Positions 41,875 to 49,496 of a stretch of 64,000 nt of DNA are shown here, in pieces (position 1 is the first letter of the stretch; each line of letters starts with the position of its first letter). The position numbers and the translations under genes were made by a program. The stretch spans positions 6,820,001 through 6,884,000 of the forward strand of contig NZ_CP109499.1 in assembly GCF_036231965.1 (NCBI RefSeq). The letters run 5' to 3'. This DNA is from Streptomyces sp. NBC_01428 (GTDB lineage: Bacteria; Actinomycetota; Actinomycetes; Streptomycetales; Streptomycetaceae). The notes below the pieces were generated by a model. The model saw only the letters and a list, made by a program, of their open reading frames with translations. It did no database searches and was not told the origin of the DNA.

Positions 41875-42669
41875 ATGACGCGAACCGACGGGTATCTCCT
41901 CGACAACCAGCAGGACGAGGCGGGACAGCGCTTCCAGGCCTTCGCCACCCTCTTCGACCCCACGACGTTCCGGCACATGGAGCGCTTCGGCATCGGATCC
42001 GGCTGGCGCTGCTGGGAGGTCGGGGCGGGCGGCACGTCCGTGGTGTCCTGGCTCGCCAAGAAGGTCGGGCCCACCGGCAAGGTCGTCGCGACCGACATCG
42101 ACACCTCGTGGGCGGCCTCGGCGGCCCGTCCCCCGGTCCAGGTCCGCGTCCACGACGTGGGTACCGAGGAGCCGCCCGGCGAAGGTTTCGACCTTGTGCA
42201 CGCCCGGCTCGTGCTGGTCCATGTGCCGGACCGGGAGCGGGCGTTGCGGTCGATGATCAAGGCCCTGCGGCCCGGTGGCCGACTCCTCGTCGAGGACGCC
42301 GACCCGGCGCTCCAGCCCCTCCTCTGCCCCGACGAGCACGGCCCCGAGCAGCAGCTCGCGAACCGGCTGCGCCAGGGGTTCCGCAAGCTCCTCGCCGACC
42401 GGGGCGCCGACCTCTCCTACGGCCGCAAACTCCCGCGCCTGCTGCGTGAGGCGGGGCTGCGCGGCGTCGAGGCCGACGCGTACTTCCCCGTCGCCTCTCC
42501 CGCCTGCACCGTCCTGGAAGCGGCGACGGTCCGTCAGATCCGCGACCAGCTCGTCACGGCGGGCCTCGCGACCCAGGACGAGATCGACCAGCACCTGGCG
42601 AACGTCGCCGCCGGCTCGATGGACCTGGCGACGGCACCCATGATCTCGGCCTGGGGGCGCAAGGGCTGA
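41875..42669 (+). CDS. Class I SAM-dependent methyltransferase
   Basis: 264-aa methyltransferase of unknown substrate. The nucleotide-binding region is WEVGAGGTSVVSWLAKKVG (about 42-60) with the acidic residue in VVATDIDTSW, then FDLVHARLVLVHVPDRERAL and ALRPGGRLLVEDAD. ATG 41875 with GGAGG upstream is the start. It stands alone, divergent from corA and converging with psuK. Confidence 0.85.
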   Translation: MTRTDGYLLDNQQDEAGQRFQAFATLFDPTTFRHMERFGIGSGWRCWEVGAGGTSVVSWLAKKVGPTGKVVATDIDTSWAASAARPPVQVRVHDVGTEEPPGEGFDLVHARLVLVHVPDRERALRSMIKALRPGGRLLVEDADPALQPLLCPDEHGPEQQLANRLRQGFRKLLADRGADLSYGRKLPRLLREAGLRGVEADAYFPVASPACTVLEAATVRQIRDQLVTAGLATQDEIDQHLANVAAGSMDLATAPMISAWGRKG

Positions 42670-42816
42670 ACGGCCGCCGGCGCCGGGCAGCGACTGCCGC
42701 GGTGGTCCGTCCCGATGGCGCCGTCCAGCGACAACGGAGACAGCCGTGACGACCCGTCCCTGCGGGAAGGCGATCCGTGGGGCCGCCCTGTCGTCCGAGG
42801 CGTTGACGGCCGCACG

Positions 42817-43800
42817 TCAACAGTGCGCCGGTGGCCTCCCTCCGACCCGTTCCACCGCCTTCGCTCCCGCCGCGCACCCGGCGACCGCGGCGGACTCCGG
42901 CGCGGTTCCCGCGAGCAGTGCGGCGAGGAACGCGCCGGTGAAGGCGTCACCGGCGCCCGTCGTGTCCCGGGGCGTCGCCGACCGTGCCGGGACACGTGCC
43001 CGGACGGTCCCGGACCGGGCCACCAGGGCACCGGCACCGCCCTGCTTGACGACGACCAGCGGGAACTGACGGCTCAACTTGGCCGCCGCGTCCGCCGGAT
43101 CGGGCAGCCCCGTCAGCAGACAGGCCTCGTCCCGGCTGGGCAGCAGCACGTCCGCCCCCGCCGCCAGTTCCAGGAAGCGGTCCACACCCAACGCGGTGAG
43201 GAAGCCGGCCGACGCGGGGTCGACGCTCACCGGCACACCGGCCGAGCGGGCCGACTCCAGCACCACCGACACCAGCGCCCTGCTCGGCTCGGAGAAGAAC
43301 AGATATCCCGACAGATGCAGCCGCCCGACCCCGGCGAGCAGTGCCGGCGACCAGTCCTCCGGAGCGAGCCGCAGCGACGCCCCGCTGTCCGTGAGGAACG
43401 TACGCTCCGCCGACGCGCCGGAGTCCACGAGACAGACGACCGTCCCCGTCGGCGCCTCCGGGTCCGTGACCAGGAGCGGCCGCACGCCGCTCGCCAACAG
43501 CTCACGCCCGTGCCACTCCGCCGCGTCGGCACCGACCCGGCCGAGCAGCCGTACGTCCGCACAGCCCTCGAACGCGGCCCAGCACGCGACGTTGGCGCCC
43601 GCACCGCCCGGCACGGTGCGGATGGCGGCGACCGTGTCCGTGCCGGACGCGAGCGGTCCGCGATGCCGCGCCACGACATCGGTGACCACGTCCCCGACGA
43701 CGAGCAGGGCGCCGCCATCGGGACGCGAACCCTGGCCGGGTTCCGCGCTGTCCACACCCGCCGGAGGGCGTTCGTGAGCGTCCCGGCCCGCGCCGCTCAC
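42817..43800 (-). CDS. psuK: PfkB family sugar kinase, probable pseudouridine kinase
   Basis: 327-aa ribokinase-fold kinase. Motifs are PGGAGANVACWAAFEG near 53-68 and the PfkB signature TPRDTTGAGDAFTGAFLAAL near 275-294 with the catalytic Asp in GAGD. Its GTG start overlaps the psuG stop (GTGA), and pairing with PsuG suggests pseudouridine phosphorylation, the first step of pseudouridine breakdown, though other nucleoside substrates are possible. Confidence 0.82.
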   Translation of the reverse strand: MSGAGRDAHERPPAGVDSAEPGQGSRPDGGALLVVGDVVTDVVARHRGPLASGTDTVAAIRTVPGGAGANVACWAAFEGCADVRLLGRVGADAAEWHGRELLASGVRPLLVTDPEAPTGTVVCLVDSGASAERTFLTDSGASLRLAPEDWSPALLAGVGRLHLSGYLFFSEPSRALVSVVLESARSAGVPVSVDPASAGFLTALGVDRFLELAAGADVLLPSRDEACLLTGLPDPADAAAKLSRQFPLVVVKQGGAGALVARSGTVRARVPARSATPRDTTGAGDAFTGAFLAALLAGTAPESAAVAGCAAGAKAVERVGGRPPAHC

Positions 43801-44702
43801 GCGCTCGCCCAGGCCGCCGCGATCCGTCCCGCGAGGCGGACGTTGCCCCGGACCGCCGCCAGATTGGCGCTGAGTGAGGCGCCGTCGGTGTGCCGGACCA
43901 GATAGCCGAGCAGGAACGGCGTCACCGCCTGCCCGGTGATCCCCTCCGCCTCGCACGCCAGCAACGCGTCGGCGAGCACCCGCGCGTGCAGGGACGGATC
44001 GAGCTGCTCCTCCCGCGGAACGGGGTTCGCCACGATCAGCGACGACTCGGGGGAGTCCAGCGCGTCCTGGGCGCGCATCACCTCCGCCACCTGCTCCGGG
44101 GACTCCAGCGTCCAGTCGACGGGGTGTCCCGAGTCGGACAGGTAGAAGCCCGGGAACCGGTCCGTGCCGTACCCGGCGACCGCCACGCCCAGCGTCTCCA
44201 GACGTTGCAGCGTCGCCGGCACGTCCAGGATCGACTTGACGCCCGCGCACACCACCGTGATCCGGGTGCGTGCCAGCAGCCCCAGATCGGCGGACTCGTC
44301 CTGGGTCACCGTCCATTCACGGTGCACACCGCCGAGCCCGCCCGTCGCGAACACCCGTACCCCGGCGCGCGCCGCGAGCAGGGCCGTCGCGGACACCGTC
44401 GTCGCCCCGCTCGCCCCCGAGGCAACGGCGAGCGGCAGATCACGGTGGCCCAGCTTGCGGATGCCGTCCTCGTTCGCGACCCGCTCCACCTGCTCCTTGT
44501 CCAGGCCGACATGGGGCCGGCCGTCGAGCACGGCGATCGTCGCGGGTACGGCGCCCTGCTCCCGGACGACATCCTCCAGTTCGAGGGCGACCTGCAGATT
44601 GCGCGGACGGGGCAGCCCGTGCGCGATGATCGTCGACTCCAGGGCCACCACCGGCCGGCGCGCGTCGAGCGCCTCCCGCACCTCTTCGGACACCACGATC
44701 AC
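43797..44702 (-). CDS. psuG: Pseudouridine-5'-phosphate glycosidase
   Basis: Cleaves pseudouridine 5'-phosphate to uracil and ribose 5-phosphate. The 301-aa protein has the family motifs VALESTIIAHGLPRP (about 18-32), GVRVFATGGLGGVHR (about 116-130) and VVCAGVKSILDVPATLQ (about 155-171), with the metal/catalytic Lys and Asp segments. GTG start with GGAG 8 nt upstream. It precedes psuK in an operon. The genes together recycle pseudouridine from RNA turnover. Confidence 0.92.
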   Translation of the reverse strand: MIVVSEEVREALDARRPVVALESTIIAHGLPRPRNLQVALELEDVVREQGAVPATIAVLDGRPHVGLDKEQVERVANEDGIRKLGHRDLPLAVASGASGATTVSATALLAARAGVRVFATGGLGGVHREWTVTQDESADLGLLARTRITVVCAGVKSILDVPATLQRLETLGVAVAGYGTDRFPGFYLSDSGHPVDWTLESPEQVAEVMRAQDALDSPESSLIVANPVPREEQLDPSLHARVLADALLACEAEGITGQAVTPFLLGYLVRHTDGASLSANLAAVRGNVRLAGRIAAAWASA

Positions 44703-44846
44703 GCGTCTGTCTCCTGTCGGTCGAGGTTCCCCGTCCCTGGATCTCTGGCGGGCGACGCGTCCTCCCAAACCACCAGGACCCGCGGTGTACGACACCCGGG
44801 CGGGCGCCGAGGGCGGACACCGGCTCCGCCGACGGGAGCAGGACAG

Positions 44847-44886
44847 GGGGAGGGGGTGCTCCCACGCGGGGGAGCACCCCCTCCCC
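44847..44886 (-). terminator. Strong terminator after fdhA
   Basis: A perfect 17-bp stem (44847-44863 against 44870-44886; GGGGAGGGGGTGCTCCC) with a 6-nt loop, 8 nt after the fdhA stop on the minus strand. It lies between fdhA and the psuG-psuK operon. Confidence 0.85.
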
Positions 44887-44893
44887 GACGAGA

Positions 44894-46126
44894 TCAGACG
44901 GGCCGTACGCCCGCGAGTGCCCCATGGGGATCGATGACGTACTTGCGGCCGGCGCCCTGGTCGAACTCCGCGTAGCCGCGCGGTGCGTCGTCCAGGCTGA
45001 TCACGGTCGCGTTGACCGCCTTGGCGATGTGTACGCGCTCGTGCAGGATCGCCTTCATCAGCCCCCGGTGGTACCGCATCACCGGGCACTGACCTGTAGT
45101 GAACCGGTGGCTCTTGGCCCAGCCCAGACCCAGGCGCACCTTCAGCGTCCCGGTCCGCGCGTCCTGGTCGATCCCTCCCGGGTCGTCCGTCACATAGAGA
45201 CCCGGAATGCCCAGGGACCCGCCCGCGCGCGTGACGCCCATCAGCGAGTTGAGGACGGTCGCGGGCGCCTCCTCGGCGTCCCTGCCGTGTCCCCGCGCCT
45301 CGAAGCCCACCGCGTCGACCGCCGCGTCGACCTCGGGTTCACCCAGGATCTGCGCGATCTGGTCCTCCACACCGCCCTGCGACACGTCGACGGTCTCGCA
45401 GCCGAAACTCCGCGCCTGGGCGAGGCGCTCGGCGTTGAGGTCCCCGACGATGACGACCGCGGCGCCCAGCAGCTGCGCCGACGCCGCCGCGGCCAGTCCC
45501 ACCGGGCCCGCGCCGGCGACGTACACCGTCGAACCCACTCCGGCGCCCGCGGTGACCGCACCGTGGAACCCGGTCGGGAAGATGTCCGACAGCATCGTCA
45601 GGTCCAGGAGCTTCTCGAGGGCCTGCTCGCGATCGGGGAACTTCAGCAGGTTGAAGTCCGCGTACGGGACCATGGCGTACTCGGCCTGGCCGCCGACCCA
45701 GCCGCCCATGTCGACGTAGCCGTAGGCCGCCCCGGGTCGCGCCGGGTTGACGTTCAGACAGATGCCGGTGTTGCGCTCCTTGCAGTTGCGGCACCGGCCG
45801 CAGGCGATGTTGAACGGCACCGAGACGATGTCCCCGACCTCGATGAACTCGACGTCCGGGCCGCGCTCCACCACCTCTCCGGTGATCTCGTGTCCGAGGA
45901 CCAGTCCTTCCGGTGCGGTCGTACGGCCGCGCACCATGTGCTGGTCACTGCCGCAGATGTTGCTGGCGAGCACCTTGAGAACGACTCCATGCCGGCACAT
46001 GCGGCCGACGTTGTCGGCAGCCACCCCCGGCCCGTCCTGCAGTTCAAGCGTCGGATGGTCGATGGTCCTGACCTCGACCGCACCCGGCTTGAGATACGCG
46101 ACTGCCCTGTTTCCGCTTCCGCTCAT
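44894..46126 (-). CDS. fdhA: Glutathione-independent formaldehyde dehydrogenase
   Basis: 410-aa zinc-containing medium-chain dehydrogenase, similar to Pseudomonas putida formaldehyde dehydrogenase, which oxidises formaldehyde with NAD. Zinc ligands: catalytic Cys in NICGSDQHMVRG (near 58) and His/Glu in LGHEITGEVV; structural cysteines CGRCRNCKERNTGIC (about 109-123). Rossmann motif VAGAGPVGLAAAASAQLLGA near 196. The Streptomyces relatives may also act as aldehyde dismutases. Its own terminator follows. Confidence 0.88.
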   Translation of the reverse strand: MSGSGNRAVAYLKPGAVEVRTIDHPTLELQDGPGVAADNVGRMCRHGVVLKVLASNICGSDQHMVRGRTTAPEGLVLGHEITGEVVERGPDVEFIEVGDIVSVPFNIACGRCRNCKERNTGICLNVNPARPGAAYGYVDMGGWVGGQAEYAMVPYADFNLLKFPDREQALEKLLDLTMLSDIFPTGFHGAVTAGAGVGSTVYVAGAGPVGLAAAASAQLLGAAVVIVGDLNAERLAQARSFGCETVDVSQGGVEDQIAQILGEPEVDAAVDAVGFEARGHGRDAEEAPATVLNSLMGVTRAGGSLGIPGLYVTDDPGGIDQDARTGTLKVRLGLGWAKSHRFTTGQCPVMRYHRGLMKAILHERVHIAKAVNATVISLDDAPRGYAEFDQGAGRKYVIDPHGALAGVRPV

Positions 46127-46339
46127 GCCTGTTCGCCGTCCCTTCGGCTCCGTGACGTCGGACGCCAGCGGCTGTGCGCAGGGCGGAGTCTGCTACCGGG
46201 CGGGCCTCCCGGCCACCCCGCGCGTCGGGACTTTCTCGAACGGCAGCGTGACCACCCATGGGCGGGGGAGACCCTCCTCGTCCCGGCGAGGCGACCCTCC
46301 TCGTTCCGGCGCGCGGGCGTGCCCTTAGGGTGTGCGCTC

Positions 46340-46702
46340 ATGACCACGAACTCCCAGGCCACCCCGTCCTTCGCCGTCCACATTCCCGACGCCGAACTGG
46401 AGACCGAGCCGCTGGACCCGGCCCAGATCGTCTCCGGCGAGCCCGTCGTGACGGGCAAGGTGCTGTGGGAGTCCGCCGACGGCAAGCAGCTGCGCGGCAT
46501 CTGGCAGATCACGCCGGGCGTGGTGACCGACACCGAGGCGAACGAGCTGTTCGTCGTCGTCAGCGGGCGCGCCACCATCGAGGTCGAGGGCGGTGACGTC
46601 ATCGAGGTGGGACCCGGCGACGCGGCGGTGCTGCGCGAGGGCGACCGCACGACGTGGACCGTCCACGAGACGCTCCGCAAGGCGTACCACATCAGCCTCT
46701 GA
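46340..46702 (+). CDS. Small cupin-domain protein (DUF861/EutQ-like)
   Basis: 120-aa single-domain cupin with the usual two motifs: the first region LWESADGKQLRGIWQITPG and the second GGDVIEVGPGDAAVLREGD. Metal His residues typical of enzymes are mostly absent, so binding rather than catalysis is plausible. TAGGGT lies 8 nt before the ATG, suggesting a leaderless message. It is divergent from fdhA and convergent with ogt. Confidence 0.8.
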   Translation: MTTNSQATPSFAVHIPDAELETEPLDPAQIVSGEPVVTGKVLWESADGKQLRGIWQITPGVVTDTEANELFVVVSGRATIEVEGGDVIEVGPGDAAVLREGDRTTWTVHETLRKAYHISL

Positions 46703-46763
46703 GCACCGGAACAGCGGAGAGGATGACGCCGGCCTCAGCAGGGGGACAACGGCGACGGCGGCG

Positions 46764-47318
46764 TCAGAACAGCGGCTCGGGGAGGACCCCCTCCAGGGCC
46801 AGCAATTTCCGCTTGGTCTCCAGACCGCCCCCGAACCCGCCGATCCCGCCATCGCGCTCGACGACGCGGTGACAGGGCACCACGACCGGCAGCGGGTTCG
46901 AGCCCATCGCCACCCCGACGGCCTGCGCCGCGCCCGGCTGGCCGACCCGGCCGGCCAGGTCGCCGTACCCGACGACGGAACCGAACGGAACGCCCGAGTT
47001 CAGCTCGCGCAGCACCTGGCGGTTGAACCCGGAGATCAAGGACCAGTCGAGCGCCAGGTCGAAGTCGCGGCGTGTTCCGGCGAAGTACGCCTCGACCTGG
47101 CGTATCGCCTCGGCGAGCAGCGGGGAGTCCGGTGCCTCGACGGGCGCGCTGCCCAGACGGGACGCGAGCCGGTCGAGCGCCTTGTCCCGAACCGCGTCCG
47201 AGGCGTGGAAGACGACGTTCACCAGGCCGTCGCGGGTCGCCGCGAGGAGCAGCGGGCCGATGTCCGTGGCGACGACCGCCCACACGACCTGCTGCCCGTC
47301 GGGCCCATGGCTGTTCAT
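46764..47318 (-). CDS. ogt: Methylated-DNA--protein-cysteine methyltransferase
   Basis: Suicide repair enzyme that transfers alkyl groups from O6-methylguanine to its own cysteine. The 184-aa protein has the active-site motif PCHRV at 148-152 (Cys149), the helix-turn-helix RELNSGVPFGSVVGYGDLA and the C-terminal GGLETKRKLLALEG. The ATG is 7 nt after TACCGT of a RecA-NDp-type promoter, so the transcript would be leaderless and DNA-damage induced. Confidence 0.92.
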   Translation of the reverse strand: MNSHGPDGQQVVWAVVATDIGPLLLAATRDGLVNVVFHASDAVRDKALDRLASRLGSAPVEAPDSPLLAEAIRQVEAYFAGTRRDFDLALDWSLISGFNRQVLRELNSGVPFGSVVGYGDLAGRVGQPGAAQAVGVAMGSNPLPVVVPCHRVVERDGGIGGFGGGLETKRKLLALEGVLPEPLF

Positions 47319-47325
47319 GCGCTCC

Positions 47326-47348
47326 ACGGTACGGCCGGCCACTGACAA
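47326..47348 (-). promoter_or_regulatory. DNA-damage (RecA-NDp/PafBC-type) promoter of ogt
   Basis: On the minus strand, TTGTCAGTG (47348-47340), 8 nt, TACCGT (47331-47326), then 7 nt to the ATG at 47318. The upstream element matches the motif 9 of 9, and the -10 matches TANNNT. Geometry is identical to that of uvrB in this window. Confidence 0.8.
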
Positions 47349-47416
47349 CGCCCGTGGCGGAGCCGGAGGTACCGGTCCACGCCACGGGCGTCGTGCCCTG
47401 GGGCCCGCCGCTCCGA

Positions 47417-48310
47417 TCAGCCTCGGGCGTGCGGCCGTCGCGGTACGTCCAGGGTTCTGCTCACCACGTCGGGCACGTTCGTGATGACGCCGTCCACCCC
47501 GAAGCCCGCCACGCGGCGGGCGGCGGCCGCGTCGTCCACGGTCCAGGCGAACACCTTCATCCGGCCGTGCGGCCCGTGCAGCGCGTGGACCGCGGAGACG
47601 TAGTCGGCCGAGAGCGAGGTGTGGTCCGGGTTGATCTGGTCGGCGAACCGGGCGTACCGGGGCAGGTTCGCGACCGCCGGTGTGCCCAGGAGCGCCGTCG
47701 TGATGCCCGGTCGCAGGTCGTGCACGATCCGCACGCTGTCGGCGCTGAAGCTCTGCACGATCAGACGGTCCCTCAGGTGCACCGGGTCGAGCCAGCCCTC
47801 GTTGCTCAGGAGCTTGAGGGTCTGCCGCTCGATGCCCGGATACAGCTCGGGGTTCTTGATCTCCAGGACGAGCTTCTGGTGGTTGTGCGAGACACGCTCC
47901 ATGTACTCCTTCAGCGTCGGCACCCGCACGCCCGCGTACCGGGCGCCGAACCAGCTCCCGGCGTCCAGGCGGGCGATCTCCGCCGCGGTGAAGTCCTTGA
48001 CCTTCCAGGGGGCGCGGTCGGGGTAGACCTCCTCCACATCGGTCGTACGGGCCAGTGAGTCGTCGTGCAGGACGACCAGTTGCCCGTCCTTCGTGCGCTG
48101 GACGTCGTTCTCGACCCAGTCGAATCCCAGCTCGGCGGCGTGGTCGATGGCGGCCAGGGTGTTCTCGGGCGCGTAGGCGGAGGCGCCCCGGTGGGCGACG
48201 ACCAGCGGGGTCGTGGTCCGGTCGCCGGCCTTGGCGTGCGGGCTGGGCAGTATCAGAACGGCTCCCCCGAGAAGCGCGGCGGTCGTGGCGGCGGCAACGC
48301 GCGCAAGCAT
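47417..48310 (-). CDS. glpQ: Secreted glycerophosphodiester phosphodiesterase
   Basis: Extracellular enzyme that hydrolyses glycerophosphodiesters from phospholipids or teichoic acids, releasing glycerol 3-phosphate. The 297-aa protein has a signal peptide (about 1-28) and the catalytic motifs VAHRGASAYAPENTLAA (about 36-52), DWVENDVQRTKDGQLVVLHDD near 62-82 and LEIKNPE. The phosphodiesterase HRG and HD pair are both present. AAGGAG lies 5 nt before the ATG. Confidence 0.9.
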   Translation of the reverse strand: MLARVAAATTAALLGGAVLILPSPHAKAGDRTTTPLVVAHRGASAYAPENTLAAIDHAAELGFDWVENDVQRTKDGQLVVLHDDSLARTTDVEEVYPDRAPWKVKDFTAAEIARLDAGSWFGARYAGVRVPTLKEYMERVSHNHQKLVLEIKNPELYPGIERQTLKLLSNEGWLDPVHLRDRLIVQSFSADSVRIVHDLRPGITTALLGTPAVANLPRYARFADQINPDHTSLSADYVSAVHALHGPHGRMKVFAWTVDDAAAARRVAGFGVDGVITNVPDVVSRTLDVPRRPHARG

Positions 48311-48586
48311 GCGTACTCCTTGCTTCGAGAGATAACGGACAGCAACAGAGTGACAGCAGAGAGTCAACGAATGTGGTTAGCGAGATGGCCGTGAATTGAA
48401 TGGAGTTGCCCAAGTCCGCTCACTTGCGCCGCACAGGTGGGGGGAGGTCGTGTTTCTTTGCCGGAAAATCGTTCGACCATTCCGGTGGGGGTCATACTCT
48501 CTGCCTCAGCCCGGTCCGCTCCCGCGGTCCCGAGGGTGGGGGCGTTTCGGAGAGTTCACAGAGCGACAGCGGAAGGGCAGCCGCGC

Positions 48587-49456
48587 ATGCAGGGCACGGT
48601 CGACGGCTTCAGTTACGGACTCGTCACACCGCTGGTGGCGTACTTCATGGCCTGCCTGGGCGGGGCACTGGGACTGCGCTGCACCACCCGGTCGATACTC
48701 GTCGCCGGTCCGTGGCGGGCCGGCTGGCTCGCACTCGGCTCGGTCGCGATCGCATCCGGCATATGGACGATGCACTTCATCGCGATGATGGGGTTCACGG
48801 TCGACGAGACCCCCGTCCACTACGACCGGCCGACGACCTTCGCGAGTCTGGGCGTCGCGATCGTGATGGTCGGCATCGGGATCTTCATCGTCGGCTACCA
48901 GGGCGCCACCGGGACGGCCCTCTTCACCGGCGGGACCATCACCGGTCTCGGCGTCGCCTCCATGCACTACCTGGGCATGGCCGGGATGCGGCTCAACGGG
49001 AACCTCGAATACAACACGTTCACCGTGTCCGCCTCGGTCGTCATCGCCGTGGTGGCCGCGACCGCGGCCCTCTGGGCGGCCGGACAGGTGCGCGGATTCC
49101 TGTGGAGCGTGGGAGCGAGCCTCGTCATGGGACTCGCCGTCAGCGGGATGCACTACACGGGAATGGCCGCCCTCAGCGTCCACCTGCACGGCTCGGCGGG
49201 CGCCAGCCCCGCCGGGGACTCGGCGGCCTCCCTGCTCGCGCCCATGATGATCGGCCCCCTGGCCTTCCTCTGCCTGGCCGGCGTCGTCGTCCTGTTCGAC
49301 CCGCTCATGGTCATGGGCAGGGCCGACTGGACCCCCGCGGAGCGCCGGCGACCCGGCATCCCGGCCCACCCGGTCACCGCACGCCCCGCCCGCAGGACGG
49401 CCGTCCGCTCCGGACCGGACCGCGGACGCCGCTCCGGAGCCCCGCAGAGCCGCTGA
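48587..49456 (+). CDS. MHYT-domain integral membrane sensor
   Basis: 289-aa protein with seven hydrophobic helices and three MHYT motifs (WTMHFIAMM near 60, SMHYLGMAG near 124, GMHYTGMAA near 188), proposed in other bacteria to bind copper and sense oxygen, CO or NO. There is no fused GGDEF/EAL or kinase output domain; the C-terminal 60 residues are basic and disordered. GGAAGGG precedes the ATG. The 276-nt region upstream has CATACT near 48493 but no convincing -35. Confidence 0.88.
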   Translation: MQGTVDGFSYGLVTPLVAYFMACLGGALGLRCTTRSILVAGPWRAGWLALGSVAIASGIWTMHFIAMMGFTVDETPVHYDRPTTFASLGVAIVMVGIGIFIVGYQGATGTALFTGGTITGLGVASMHYLGMAGMRLNGNLEYNTFTVSASVVIAVVAATAALWAAGQVRGFLWSVGASLVMGLAVSGMHYTGMAALSVHLHGSAGASPAGDSAASLLAPMMIGPLAFLCLAGVVVLFDPLMVMGRADWTPAERRRPGIPAHPVTARPARRTAVRSGPDRGRRSGAPQSR

Positions 49457-49466
49457 TCCGACCCGG

Positions 49467-49489
49467 TTGTCAGTGCGGGGTCGTACGGT
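49467..49489 (+). promoter_or_regulatory. DNA-damage (RecA-NDp/PafBC-type) promoter of uvrB
   Basis: TTGTCAGTG (49467-49475), 8 nt, TACGGT (49484-49489), then 7 nt to the ATG at 49497. It is a full match to the motif described for LexA-independent DNA-damage promoters of actinobacteria. Transcription would begin at or next to the ATG. Confidence 0.85.
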
Positions 49490-49496
49490 GGATTGC

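Noticed and set aside
49467..49496. Upstream TTG start of uvrB
   Set aside because: It lies within the TTGTCAGTG promoter element, has no ribosome binding site, and adds residues not found in UvrB.
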